From: CAVSMC01 sp963728935
Lineage (GTDB): Bacteria > Pseudomonadota > Gammaproteobacteria > Burkholderiales > Casimicrobiaceae
Assembly (NCBI GenBank): GCA_963728935.1
Contig: CAVSMC010000001.1
Location: 3,162,001 to 3,226,000, forward strand
Direction of reading: 5' to 3'
Length of the DNA stretch: 64,000 nt
The notes below the pieces were generated by a model that saw only the letters and a program-made list of their open reading frames with translations, was not told where the DNA came from and did not search any database. This document shows positions 52,299 through 60,889 of this stretch, one piece after another. Each line of letters starts with the position of its first letter. Position 1 is the first letter of the stretch. The translations under genes were made by a program, and so were the position numbers.

Positions 52299-53018
52299 AT
52301 GACACGACCCGAGGGGCACTGGAAAGTCCGGCCGCATGGCAAGCTGACCGAGATCGACGATGGCATCGTCACCGTCGAGGGCGAAATTCGGATGCCGTTG
52401 ACGAGCCTGCCGCGTCGGATGACCGTCGTCCGTCTCGCCGATTCGCGGCTCGTCGTGTGGAGTGCGATCGCGCTCGAGGAGCCGGAAATGGTCCGGCTCG
52501 AATCATTCGGCCGGCCCGCGTTCCTGATCGTGCCGAACGACCACCACCGGCTCGACGCGAGAGCGTGGAAGGAACGCTACCCGCAGCTCCAAGTCGTCGC
52601 GCCGCAGGGCTCGCGCGCGAAGGTCGAGGCGCTGGTACCCGTCGACACGACGGCGCCCGACTTCGACGATCCGAACGTGCAGTTCATGACCGTGCCGGGT
52701 ACGCGCGAGCGTGAAGCGGCGCTGATCGTGCGCAGGGCGAACGGCGCGACGCTCGTGTTGAACGACATCGTCGGCAATATCCGCGGCGCCTCCGGTGTCG
52801 GCGGCTGGTTTCTGCGGACGATGCGCTTTGCCGGCAACGCAGCGCAGATTCCGCGGCCGGTGAAGATGACGATGGTCGAGGATGCGAGCGCGTTGCGCGA
52901 GCAGCTGCTGCAATGGGCCGGGATGCAGCGGCTAACGCGAATTCTGGTTTCGCACGGCGCGCCGATCGACGCGAATCCGCAACAGGTATTGCGCGAGCTC
53001 GCCGGCTCGCTCGCGTAA
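52299..53018 (+). CDS. DUF4336 (metallo-beta-lactamase-fold-like) protein
   Basis: A 239-residue protein of the DUF4336 type. The blocks TEIDDGIVTVEGEIRMPLTS, FLIVPNDHHRLDARAWKERY and VLNDIVGNIRG resemble a metallo-hydrolase fold in which the usual HxHxDH is replaced by NDHHRLDA. Whether it keeps a metal site is unclear. AAGGAG is placed well upstream of the ATG. Its start region is shared with the divergent hydrolase. Confidence 0.78.
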   Translation: MTRPEGHWKVRPHGKLTEIDDGIVTVEGEIRMPLTSLPRRMTVVRLADSRLVVWSAIALEEPEMVRLESFGRPAFLIVPNDHHRLDARAWKERYPQLQVVAPQGSRAKVEALVPVDTTAPDFDDPNVQFMTVPGTREREAALIVRRANGATLVLNDIVGNIRGASGVGGWFLRTMRFAGNAAQIPRPVKMTMVEDASALREQLLQWAGMQRLTRILVSHGAPIDANPQQVLRELAGSLA

Positions 53019-53145
53019 GCGTAGCAAGGGCGCGCACGCGACGCGAGCGGCGCGCCTTTCGGCGCACATTCGCGCCGCCGTGCGATACGGCGGCCGTGCA
53101 AAGGACGGCGCCAACCGCCGACGAGAAGAAGGCTGCGCCTGTGCC

Positions 53146-54144
53146 TCACCCGCGTTGCCGGTAGATCGGTGCGAGCTCGCGGGTCGTCGTGACCGGTTCG
53201 GCCCCCAGCAGCCGAGGTCCGCCGTCGGCGATGATGCGTTCGCAGCGATCGAGGTTCGACCGGATCGCCTCGGCGTAGGGATCGCCGCCCGCGAAGTGCG
53301 CGGCGAGATGGTGCGCGATGCCGCGGAAGTCGTCGTCCAGGCGCTTCTCGACGATGTCCCGGTAGAAGGCAGGCGTCTTGCTCACGAGGTCGAACGCGTC
53401 TCGGTAGACAACGCGCTCGCCACCGTCGGCGGTGCGCACGCGGTCGTATCCGGCGAGCACCAGCTCGGCATAGAGGTGGTAGTAGCAACGTTCGAGATAG
53501 CATCGATCGGAGGTCTGGCTCAACAAGTCGGCGCTGCCGAGCATGCGGCCGAGCGCGACGACGGCGTCATCGCCTCCGCTGAAAATCCGATCGAAGCACG
53601 CGCTGTGCTGTGTCGCCAATACGAGCGGCGCGAGCTCGGCGCGATCGCGCAGCGACGTGGTTTGCAGGTACTCTCGGGCGAATTCGACGCCGCGCGATTC
53701 GTGCACAGGCATGAGCTGCGGTCCGCACAGCGCCTGCTCGGATGTCTTGCGGATGAAGCCGCTGTCGTGGAGCAGCGCGAGCAGGACGCCGAGCAGACCA
53801 TATTCCGGGCTCAACGCTGCCGTACCGGTCTTCGCTTGCCGCTGGTAACCGTCGATGAGCCGCGCCATGACGAGCGCCGTGTCGAGCGAATGCCGCAGAT
53901 CGTGATACGGCATGTCGCAGGCGAGATAACCCGGACGGTCGCCGGCGAAGAGGTCCGCGACGAGCACGAAGCTCGCCCGCAGCAGCTCGCGATCGAACGT
54001 CCCCACGCCAAAGCACGCAAGGAGGATGCGATCGATCGCGTCGGCCGTATCACGGGCGTCGCCGACCGACACGGTATTGGTCGCATCCAGGAGGCGCACG
54101 CAAGACTCCCGGCAATGACGCACGAGGCGCCGATCGCCAAGCAT
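53146..54144 (-). CDS. HD-domain phosphohydrolase
   Basis: A 332-residue protein. The HD superfamily motif is spread as YHDLRHSLDTALVMARLIDG, then LLALLHDSGF with the HD pair, and a third His/Asp in the following helix region. The Y-H-x-x-x-H-x-x-D spacing resembles cyclic-nucleotide phosphodiesterases (class I type) more than HD-GYP proteins, so a role in removing a cyclic nucleotide is possible given the cyclases in this window. The ATG at 54144 is the most natural start; Arg-rich upstream sequence is a shadow. Confidence 0.78.
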   Translation of the reverse strand: MLGDRRLVRHCRESCVRLLDATNTVSVGDARDTADAIDRILLACFGVGTFDRELLRASFVLVADLFAGDRPGYLACDMPYHDLRHSLDTALVMARLIDGYQRQAKTGTAALSPEYGLLGVLLALLHDSGFIRKTSEQALCGPQLMPVHESRGVEFAREYLQTTSLRDRAELAPLVLATQHSACFDRIFSGGDDAVVALGRMLGSADLLSQTSDRCYLERCYYHLYAELVLAGYDRVRTADGGERVVYRDAFDLVSKTPAFYRDIVEKRLDDDFRGIAHHLAAHFAGGDPYAEAIRSNLDRCERIIADGGPRLLGAEPVTTTRELAPIYRQRG

Positions 54145-54200
54145 AGCGCCGCCATGCGCAACTGGGCAAAGCGAGCGTTCGCCGGTGCTACCATGCCCGC

Positions 54201-54917
54201 ATGACTGCACGCCAATGCTTGGTCTTCGCTTGCGCCCATCTGACCGACGAGCGTCTGTACGCGGCGCAAGTTGCGGCGCTCGAAGGCGCGTACGACTGCG
54301 CCGTGTTCGCCTTTCGCGAGCACGATTCGTTGGGCGCAATGGCCGAGGAGCTGCTCGCGAGAGCACCGCCGCGATTTACGCTTGTCGGGCTGTCGCTCGG
54401 CGGCTATCTCGCGTTCGAGATCATCCGACGACAGCTCGATCGCGTCGCGCGCCTGGTGCTGATGGATACGACGGCGGTTGCCGATACCGATGCTCGGCGT
54501 GCGGGACGGCTCGCCGACATCGCGACGGTAAAGGAGCGCGGAATCGAAGCGTTGATCCCGGCGTTGCCGGCTCGCTGGCTCCTTCCGGCGCACGTCGGCC
54601 GCGTCGAGCTGACGACGCTGATGTCCGAGATGGCACGCAGCATCGGCGCGCGCGGACAATTCAACCAGCAAACCGCCATGCTCGGCCGGCCCGATTCGCA
54701 TGCCGATCTCGAACGCGTCAAGGTGCCGACGCTCGTGTTGTGCGGGCGCGAGGACCCGGTGACGCCGGTAGGCGACCACGAAGCCATCGCAGCACGGGTG
54801 TCCGGCGCGCGGCTCGAGATCGTCGAGCGCTGCGGCCATCTGTCGGCCATCGAGCAGCCCGAGTCGGTGAATCGGGTGCTGACGAACTGGCTGCGCGCGA
54901 CGCAGCACAATCCGTAG
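54201..54917 (+). CDS. Alpha/beta hydrolase
   Basis: A 238-residue cytoplasmic alpha/beta hydrolase: nucleophile elbow LVGLSLGGYLAFE, Asp in LCGREDPVTPV and His in CGHLSAIEQPESV. The sequence lacks a signal peptide. The family resembles small carboxylesterases or acyl hydrolases. It diverges from the HD gene. Confidence 0.9.
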   Translation: MTARQCLVFACAHLTDERLYAAQVAALEGAYDCAVFAFREHDSLGAMAEELLARAPPRFTLVGLSLGGYLAFEIIRRQLDRVARLVLMDTTAVADTDARRAGRLADIATVKERGIEALIPALPARWLLPAHVGRVELTTLMSEMARSIGARGQFNQQTAMLGRPDSHADLERVKVPTLVLCGREDPVTPVGDHEAIAARVSGARLEIVERCGHLSAIEQPESVNRVLTNWLRATQHNP

Positions 54918-54940
54918 CGCGGTAACGCCGCGGGACTCCT

Positions 54941-55042
54941 TTACCGCGGTATCGAATAGTTCGCGGGAACGAAGACGTAGCGCTGCGAATCGGCACGGAT
55001 GTGCCCGATGCCGGGGAATGACAGGTGCGCGGCCGCGAGCCG
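54941..55042 (-). pseudogene. Metallo-beta-lactamase-fold hydrolase, C-terminal fragment
   Basis: About 34 codons encode GFRLAAAHLSFPGIGHIRAD, then SQRYVFVPANYSIPR and a TAA. The HLxFPGIGH motif and the VPANYS ending are the C-terminus of MBL-fold hydrolases. No upstream part exists, because the sequence before it belongs to the GGDEF gene region on the other strand. It is a gene remnant. Confidence 0.7.
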
Positions 55043-55130
55043 GAAGCCTGCTCGGCGCCCTCGGCTCGCCCACGAGGTTGTCACCATCGAGCGCAATCAC
55101 GCTACACTCGGCTGGATCGCGAGGCTCACC

Positions 55131-56417
55131 GTGGATCCGACCGACTTCGCCGCGTTGCGCGACCTCGTAGCGCGCCTGCCGTTCCCGCTCGTCCTCTTCG
55201 ACGGCGCGGCGAGCGTCGATTTCGCGAATGACCGCTTCACCGACCTGTTCGGCGGCGACGCACTCGACAGTCCCGACCTGCGTCGGTTGGCGGACAACCC
55301 CAGCGGCGATTGGCGACCGGTGAAGCTGCGGCGCCGGGACGGCCGCGACCTCGCCGCATATGGACAGGCGCTGCCGATATCCGAGGACGGCGTGCTATTG
55401 GTGTTCGACGAAGCGCCCGGCGCGATATTGATGCAGGAAGCGGCGAGGTTGCAGGAGCGGATTGCCGAGCTGGAAAACCTGAGCGCAACCGACGCGCTGA
55501 CCGGCGCCTGGAACCGCGCGCATCTCGATCGGATGGTCGACATGGAGATCAGTCGCTCCAACCGCGACGGCCAGCCGGTCACGCTGATCTTGCTCGACAT
55601 CGACGATTTCAAGCGCGTCAACGACATCCATGGGCACCTCGCCGGCGACGACGTGTTGAAGGAATTCGTCGTTCGCATTCGCAAGCGGGTTCGCGACGCG
55701 GACACGCTCTTTCGATGGGGCGGCGATGAATTCGTCGTTGTCGCCACGTCCGTAGGACATCGCGGCGCCGGCGTGCTGGCGGAGCACTTGCGCTCGATCA
55801 TCGAGACCGTGCCGTTTCCCGCCGTCGGTCCGATCACCGCGAGTCTTGGCGTTGCGCAATACCTCGAAGGGCAAAGCGTCAAGCGATGGTTCCAGCGAAC
55901 CGACGGAGCGTTGTATGCAGCGAAGTCCGCCGGGGGGAACTGCGTGCGCGTCGACCGTCAAAAGGGCTCCGATCTCGCCGTCAACCGCGCCCACACGGGC
56001 TTGCTTCGCCTCCTTTGGCTCGACGCCTACGAATGCGGCGAGCCGACGATCGATGCCGGGCACCGCGAGCTGTTCGAGCGGGGGAATGCGCTGATCGCCT
56101 CGGCGATCGAGCAGTATTCGCAGCCCGGTTCATGGCAGGTCGAATTGGACTCGACGCTCGCGCATTTGGCGCAGCATTTTCGCGACGAGGAAGCGCTGCT
56201 CGCCGACCATGGCTATGCGCGTCTCGACGAGCATCGGCGCTCGCACGCGATCCTTCTGCGGCGGGCGGACGAGCTCAAGCGCGCGGTGGAGGGCGGTGAC
56301 GCGACGCTCGGCGATCTGGTCAATTTCCTGGTGAACGACGTCATTACGCTGCATCTGCTGAAGACCGACCGGGACTTCTTTCCGCTCTTTCGCACCGAAG
56401 CGGACGCCGATGGCTGA
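55131..56417 (+). CDS. Diguanylate cyclase (GGDEF) fused to hemerythrin
   Basis: A 428-residue protein. A short PAS-like sensory region (about 10-110) precedes a GGDEF domain (about 120-280) with the active GGDEF motif in FRWGGDEFVVV and an intact I-site RDAD, so it should make cyclic di-GMP and be product-inhibited. The C-terminal hemerythrin domain (about 305-425) has AGHRELFERGN, HLAQHFRDEE, RRSHAILLRR and LHLLKTDRDF, the usual His/Glu iron ligands. Oxygen or redox control is the likely inference. The GTG at 55131 has GAGG upstream; earlier starts are less natural. Confidence 0.9.
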   Translation: MDPTDFAALRDLVARLPFPLVLFDGAASVDFANDRFTDLFGGDALDSPDLRRLADNPSGDWRPVKLRRRDGRDLAAYGQALPISEDGVLLVFDEAPGAILMQEAARLQERIAELENLSATDALTGAWNRAHLDRMVDMEISRSNRDGQPVTLILLDIDDFKRVNDIHGHLAGDDVLKEFVVRIRKRVRDADTLFRWGGDEFVVVATSVGHRGAGVLAEHLRSIIETVPFPAVGPITASLGVAQYLEGQSVKRWFQRTDGALYAAKSAGGNCVRVDRQKGSDLAVNRAHTGLLRLLWLDAYECGEPTIDAGHRELFERGNALIASAIEQYSQPGSWQVELDSTLAHLAQHFRDEEALLADHGYARLDEHRRSHAILLRRADELKRAVEGGDATLGDLVNFLVNDVITLHLLKTDRDFFPLFRTEADADG

Positions 56418-56442
56418 ACAATCCGGCTGAGCCCGGCGCGCC

Positions 56443-58212
56443 ATGCCCGCCGACCCGTTGCTGTTCGTCAGCTATTCGCGCAGGGACTACTACTTCGCCG
56501 AGTCGCTGACGTTTCATCTGCTTCGGGCCGGCGTGCAGGCGTGGATGGACGTGAAGGATCTGCGGCCCGGCAACGATTGGGAGCGCGATCTCGAGCGCGC
56601 GCTCGATGCCGCGACGACGTTGCTGCTCGTCGTGTCGCCACAGGCGCTCGAATCGGAACGCGTTCGCGTCGAATGGCAGCGCGCGCTGCGTCGCGGCTGC
56701 CGCGTCGTCGTCGCACGCTTTCGCAACGCGACGCTGCCCGCCGAGCTGCGTGCATGCGAAGCCATCGATTTCCGCGGGGCGTTCGGCGGCGCATTGCGGG
56801 CGCTGACGGCGCTCCTTGCAGCGGATGCGAAACGCGGTGGCGCGTCGTCGCCGAGCGCGACGCGAGGGCTCCCGCTGCCGCCGTGGGTCGTCGTGATGAC
56901 GCTCGCGCTCGCGATCCCCATCGTCGGATACTTCCTCGGTGCGAGCTGGGACGTTTCGGCGGACACCGAATATCGGACGCTCGTGCTGCTCGTCCTGCCG
57001 TTCGGTGCGCTCGGGCTCGTGTGGTTCTTCTGCGTCGCGTTCCTGCGACGACGCATGGGCATGACGCGACTCGCACTGTGCCTGTCGTGCCTCGCGCTCG
57101 TATTCGCGTTACCGACGCTCGGCTATTTCTTCCGCGGTTTGGCGCATCTCGCGAACGACGAGGTGGCGGCCCGGTTCAGCGAGCATTGGCGGCTGGGCAT
57201 CCTGTTCCTGACGGTGCCCATCGCCGGGCTCGCGATCCTCGTGCTCGTGCGTCCCGAAGATCTGCTGCGCTGGACGCCGACCGGCAAGGCGTGGGCAAGC
57301 TATCGGATCGGACATGTCGCCGACGCTGCGTTCGCGCGCGCCGAGCTCGCATCGCAGTTCGCGGACGTGAAGGCGTTCACGCTCACGCATGATCCGGCCG
57401 ATGCGCCGATGGCGCAGCGGTTGCGCGAAGAGCTCAATGCGCTCGGCGCTAGCGAGGCGTCGCGGCGAGACAACGCATCGACCTCCGTGCTGCTGCTGAC
57501 CAATCGAACGCAGAGCGCCTGGATCGACGCGCAGACCGAGCATCTGCGCGGCGAAGGACTCACCGTCATCGGCACGGGCATCGATCTGCCGCCGAGCCTC
57601 GACTGGTTGTGGCGTCGCCAGTGGATCGATTTTCGCCGCTGGGACATGCGCCGATCCGATCGTGCGCTCGCGCTGCCGCAGGTGCCGGACGCGGTCACGC
57701 AGACACGCTTGCCCGCGGTGGTCGCTCGTACGCAGCACGTGCTGTGCGCGCTTGCCGCGCTCGTCTACGCGATTGCCGGCGCCATGTCGGACGACAATCC
57801 GCAACCTGACGACGCGTCGGCCGCTGGCTTGCTTGCGATGCTGACGTTCGCGGCTGCGCTCTGGTGGGGATGGATAGCCCACCGGCTCGTCAAGAGAAGC
57901 TGGACGGTCGCGCAGCTTCTTCGCGCCGGCATGATAGCGTGCGCGGTGACGGTGATCGTCGTCGCGCTCGATTGGTCGGTATTGCCGGGTGGCAAGCTGA
58001 CGCCCGGGCGTGTCTTCATCGCTTTCGTGCTCCTGGTCGGCGCGTGGATCTGGCTGTGGCGCGAACGCCCGCGTCTTGCATTCTGGCTGCCGCAGGAAGA
58101 GTTGGCGCGCGCGGCGAAGCGGTCGGCGCTCGGAAAGTATCGCGACTGGAGCACGCTGATCTGGCTCCTCGTCTACGCGTTGCTCTGGATCGCGGTGTTC
58201 GGGCTTGCCTAG
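56443..58212 (+). CDS. Multi-pass TIR protein with a second TIR-like domain
   Basis: A 589-residue protein. The N-terminal TIR domain (4-125) starts LLFVSYSRRDYYFAESLTFH and has VVSPQALESERVRVEWQRAL, with Glu77 at the position expected for the NADase or scaffold Glu. Four membrane helices (about 148-269) follow, then a cytoplasm-sized segment (305-402) that resembles a degraded TIR fold (AFTLTHDPADAPMAQRLREE, VLLLTNRTQSAW), then five more helices (about 431-589). It starts 25 bp after the GGDEF gene, in the same direction. Its role is unknown: signalling, defence or cell death are possible. Confidence 0.82.
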   Translation: MPADPLLFVSYSRRDYYFAESLTFHLLRAGVQAWMDVKDLRPGNDWERDLERALDAATTLLLVVSPQALESERVRVEWQRALRRGCRVVVARFRNATLPAELRACEAIDFRGAFGGALRALTALLAADAKRGGASSPSATRGLPLPPWVVVMTLALAIPIVGYFLGASWDVSADTEYRTLVLLVLPFGALGLVWFFCVAFLRRRMGMTRLALCLSCLALVFALPTLGYFFRGLAHLANDEVAARFSEHWRLGILFLTVPIAGLAILVLVRPEDLLRWTPTGKAWASYRIGHVADAAFARAELASQFADVKAFTLTHDPADAPMAQRLREELNALGASEASRRDNASTSVLLLTNRTQSAWIDAQTEHLRGEGLTVIGTGIDLPPSLDWLWRRQWIDFRRWDMRRSDRALALPQVPDAVTQTRLPAVVARTQHVLCALAALVYAIAGAMSDDNPQPDDASAAGLLAMLTFAAALWWGWIAHRLVKRSWTVAQLLRAGMIACAVTVIVVALDWSVLPGGKLTPGRVFIAFVLLVGAWIWLWRERPRLAFWLPQEELARAAKRSALGKYRDWSTLIWLLVYALLWIAVFGLA

Positions 58213-58266
58213 GCAGAAGCGGCGCCCTGCGGCGCGATCGGCTGGCGCAGGCGCGGTCTTCGACGG

Positions 58267-60168
58267 CTATCGGTAGCCGGCGGCCTGCAGCTCGAAGAGC
58301 TCCGCATAACGCCCGCGCTGCTGCAGCAATTCGGCGTGCGTGCCGACAGCCTCGATCGCGCCGTCGGCGAGCACGACGATGCGGTCGGCCATGCGCACGC
58401 TCGAGAAACGGTGCGATATCAGCACCGCCGTCCTGCGCTCGCTCAGCTCCTTGAAGCGCTTGAATACTTCGAACTCGGCGCGCGCATCGAGCGCCGCCGT
58501 CGGCTCGTCGAGAATCAGCAGTTGCGCATCGCGCATGTAGGCGCGCGCGATTGCGATCTTCTGCCATTCGCCGCCGGAGAGATCGATGCCGGTTCGAAAG
58601 CGCTTGCCGATGACCTGATCGTATCCGAGCGGGAGCTTGCCGATCACTTCGTCGGCGAGGCTGCGCCCGGCGGCGGCGACGATGCGAGCGCGGTCGTCGC
58701 GCGCTTCGATGCGTCCGACCGCGATGTTGTCGGCGGCGGTGAAGTGATAGCGGACGAAGTCCTGGAAGATCACGCCGATGTTGGCGCGAAGCGCGAAAAG
58801 GTCGTATTCGCGCAGATCATGTCCGTCGAGCAGGATCCGGCCTTCGTCGGGATCGTAGAGGCGGGCGAGCAGCTTCACCAACGTTGTCTTGCCGGCGCCA
58901 TTTTCGCCGACGAGCGCGAGCGTCTCGCCCGCGTGCAGATCGAACGTCAGCCCGCGCACCGCCCACCGTTCGGCGCCGGGGTAGCGGAAGCCGACGTTCT
59001 GGAATGCGAAGCCGTGGCGTATCGCCATCGGGAACGGACGCGGATCGCGCGGCGACACGATCTCTGGCCGAATCTCGAAGAACGAAAACAGATCGTCGAG
59101 GTATAGCGCCTGCCCGGCGACGCTCGAAAATCCCATCAGCAGGTTTTCGAGCAAGTTGCGCAGGCGCCTGAACGAGCCGGCGAGAAACGTGAGATCGCCG
59201 ATCGAGAAGTCGCCGTGCAAAGTTCGCCACACGATGTACGCGTAGGCGACGTAGTAGGCGACGGTACCGATGGCGGACAGGAGGCTTCCCCAACCGGCGC
59301 GCCGCAGCGCGATCTTGCGGTTCGCCTCGAAGAAGCTCGTCGCGAGCGCGCGGTAGCGTTCGATCAGAAACGCGTTCAAGGCGAAGATCTTCACTTCCTT
59401 CGCCGTCTCCGCGCTCGCGCCGGTCTGGCGCAGGTAATCGAGCTCGCGCCGCTCCGGCGTGCGCGCGTAGTTGAGCGAATAGGCCTGCGCGTTGAAATGC
59501 GCCTCGCCGATGAACGCCGGCAGCAACGCGAGCGCAAGCAGCGCAATCAACCACGGCGCGTACACCAACAGCCCGGCGGCGAAGCTCGCGACGGTGACAA
59601 TGTCCTGCGCCTGCGCGAACAGCTGGCCGATCAGGCTGCTGCGCCCGGCAGCCTGGCGCCGCGCACGCTCGAGACGGTCCTGCAATTCGCTGTCCTCGAA
59701 ATCCTCGAGGTCGAGCGTGGCTGCATGTTCCATCAGACGAAGGCTCGTCTCGTTGCTGAACCGCTCGGACAGCATTGAGTCGAGCAGCGACACCGCGCGG
59801 CCCAGGACGTCGGAAAGGACGGCGAGCGCGAATTCGAGCGCGAGCAGCCATGCGATGCGATTCAGATAGCCGCTCGCGAACCAATCGCGCAGCTCCTCGG
59901 CCGTTCGCGGTGCCGCAACGAGCAGCACGACCTCGTCGATGATCAGCTTGCCGACGTACAGCGTGACGACCGGCAGCAGCGCGCGCCCGATCCGAAGCGC
60001 GGCCTCGCCGAGCGCGAGCGCCGGGCTCGTGCGCCAGACGAGCGAAAGGAACGGCGGGAGGTTGCGCAGCGCTCCGAAGCGCTCGCGCCACGACGGACGT
60101 CCCGGCGGCGACGACGCATCACCCGGCATCGCGGCGGTGCGGCCGCCCATCGAGTAGTTTTTCGGCAT
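58267..60168 (-). CDS. ABC transporter, fused permease and ATPase
   Basis: A 633-residue half-transporter of the exporter type. About six N-terminal helices (residues 30-350) are followed by a nucleotide-binding domain: Walker A GENGAGKTT, Q-loop FQDFVRYHF, signature LSGGEWQ, Walker B LLILDEPT and H-loop ISHRFSS. It probably dimerises to move a lipid, peptide or drug outward; the substrate is unknown. It converges on the TIR gene across a short GC hairpin (58222-58235). Confidence 0.92.
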   Translation of the reverse strand: MPKNYSMGGRTAAMPGDASSPPGRPSWRERFGALRNLPPFLSLVWRTSPALALGEAALRIGRALLPVVTLYVGKLIIDEVVLLVAAPRTAEELRDWFASGYLNRIAWLLALEFALAVLSDVLGRAVSLLDSMLSERFSNETSLRLMEHAATLDLEDFEDSELQDRLERARRQAAGRSSLIGQLFAQAQDIVTVASFAAGLLVYAPWLIALLALALLPAFIGEAHFNAQAYSLNYARTPERRELDYLRQTGASAETAKEVKIFALNAFLIERYRALATSFFEANRKIALRRAGWGSLLSAIGTVAYYVAYAYIVWRTLHGDFSIGDLTFLAGSFRRLRNLLENLLMGFSSVAGQALYLDDLFSFFEIRPEIVSPRDPRPFPMAIRHGFAFQNVGFRYPGAERWAVRGLTFDLHAGETLALVGENGAGKTTLVKLLARLYDPDEGRILLDGHDLREYDLFALRANIGVIFQDFVRYHFTAADNIAVGRIEARDDRARIVAAAGRSLADEVIGKLPLGYDQVIGKRFRTGIDLSGGEWQKIAIARAYMRDAQLLILDEPTAALDARAEFEVFKRFKELSERRTAVLISHRFSSVRMADRIVVLADGAIEAVGTHAELLQQRGRYAELFELQAAGYR

Positions 60169-60421
60169 CCGTCATTGTGCCGAATCGACCACGCACGCCG
60201 GTATCCGCGCGATTGCGACGTGATGTCCATCGCGAGCGACCCGTTCCTCGAAACGTTGCAGGACTTTGCTCGCTGGCAGCCCTTCATACCCGCGGGCGGG
60301 GCTGGAAAAAAGGGCCGACGCAGGCTCCGAGGACCGATCACCGCCGCGCTCAACAGGCGTATCCTTGCTCCCTTCGTGTAGCCTACGAAGTCGGTTTCCC
60401 TTTTCACGACGGGAGGCTTGC

Positions 60422-60889
60422 ATGGCCAAGCTCAGCATCAACGGCAAGTCCTACACGGTCGATGTGCCCGGCGATACGCCGCTTCTGTGGGCGCTTCGCG
60501 ACGAAATAGGGCTCACCGGGACGAAGTTCGGGTGCGGTATGGCGCTCTGCGGCGCGTGCACGGTGCTGATCGACGGGCAGCCGGGACGCGCGTGCCTGAC
60601 GCCGATCTCGTCCGTCGCGGGCAAGAAGGTCGTCACGATCGAGGCGATCGGCGCCGACCCGGTCGGCAAGGCCGTTCAGGCGGCGTGGGTCGACATGGGC
60701 GTGCCGCAATGCGGCTACTGTCAGGCGGGGCAGATCATGTCGGCGACTGCGCTCCTCAAGCAGAAGCCCAAGCCCACCGACGACGACATCGATGCCGCGA
60801 TGGCGGGCAACATCTGCCGCTGCGGCACGTACGTGCGCATCCGCAATGCGATCAAGCGGGCCGCCGGCCTGCCGGGAGCATCGGCATGA
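60422..60889 (+). CDS. (2Fe-2S) subunit of molybdenum hydroxylase (IorA-like)
   Basis: A 155-residue iron-sulfur subunit. The first cluster site is FGCGMALCGACTVLIDGQ with Cys58 downstream, and the second is CGYC then ICRCGTYV (C97, C100, C132, C134). It passes electrons from the molybdenum subunit. GGGAGG is upstream of the ATG, and the stop overlaps the next start (ATGA). The 253-bp region before it holds only a weak 52-codon frame (60223-60381). Confidence 0.94.
   Translation: MAKLSINGKSYTVDVPGDTPLLWALRDEIGLTGTKFGCGMALCGACTVLIDGQPGRACLTPISSVAGKKVVTIEAIGADPVGKAVQAAWVDMGVPQCGYCQAGQIMSATALLKQKPKPTDDDIDAAMAGNICRCGTYVRIRNAIKRAAGLPGASA

Noticed and set aside
60223..60381. A 52-codon plus-strand frame before the 2Fe-2S gene
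   Set aside because: No ribosome binding site or recognisable sequence, and codon pattern is weak.
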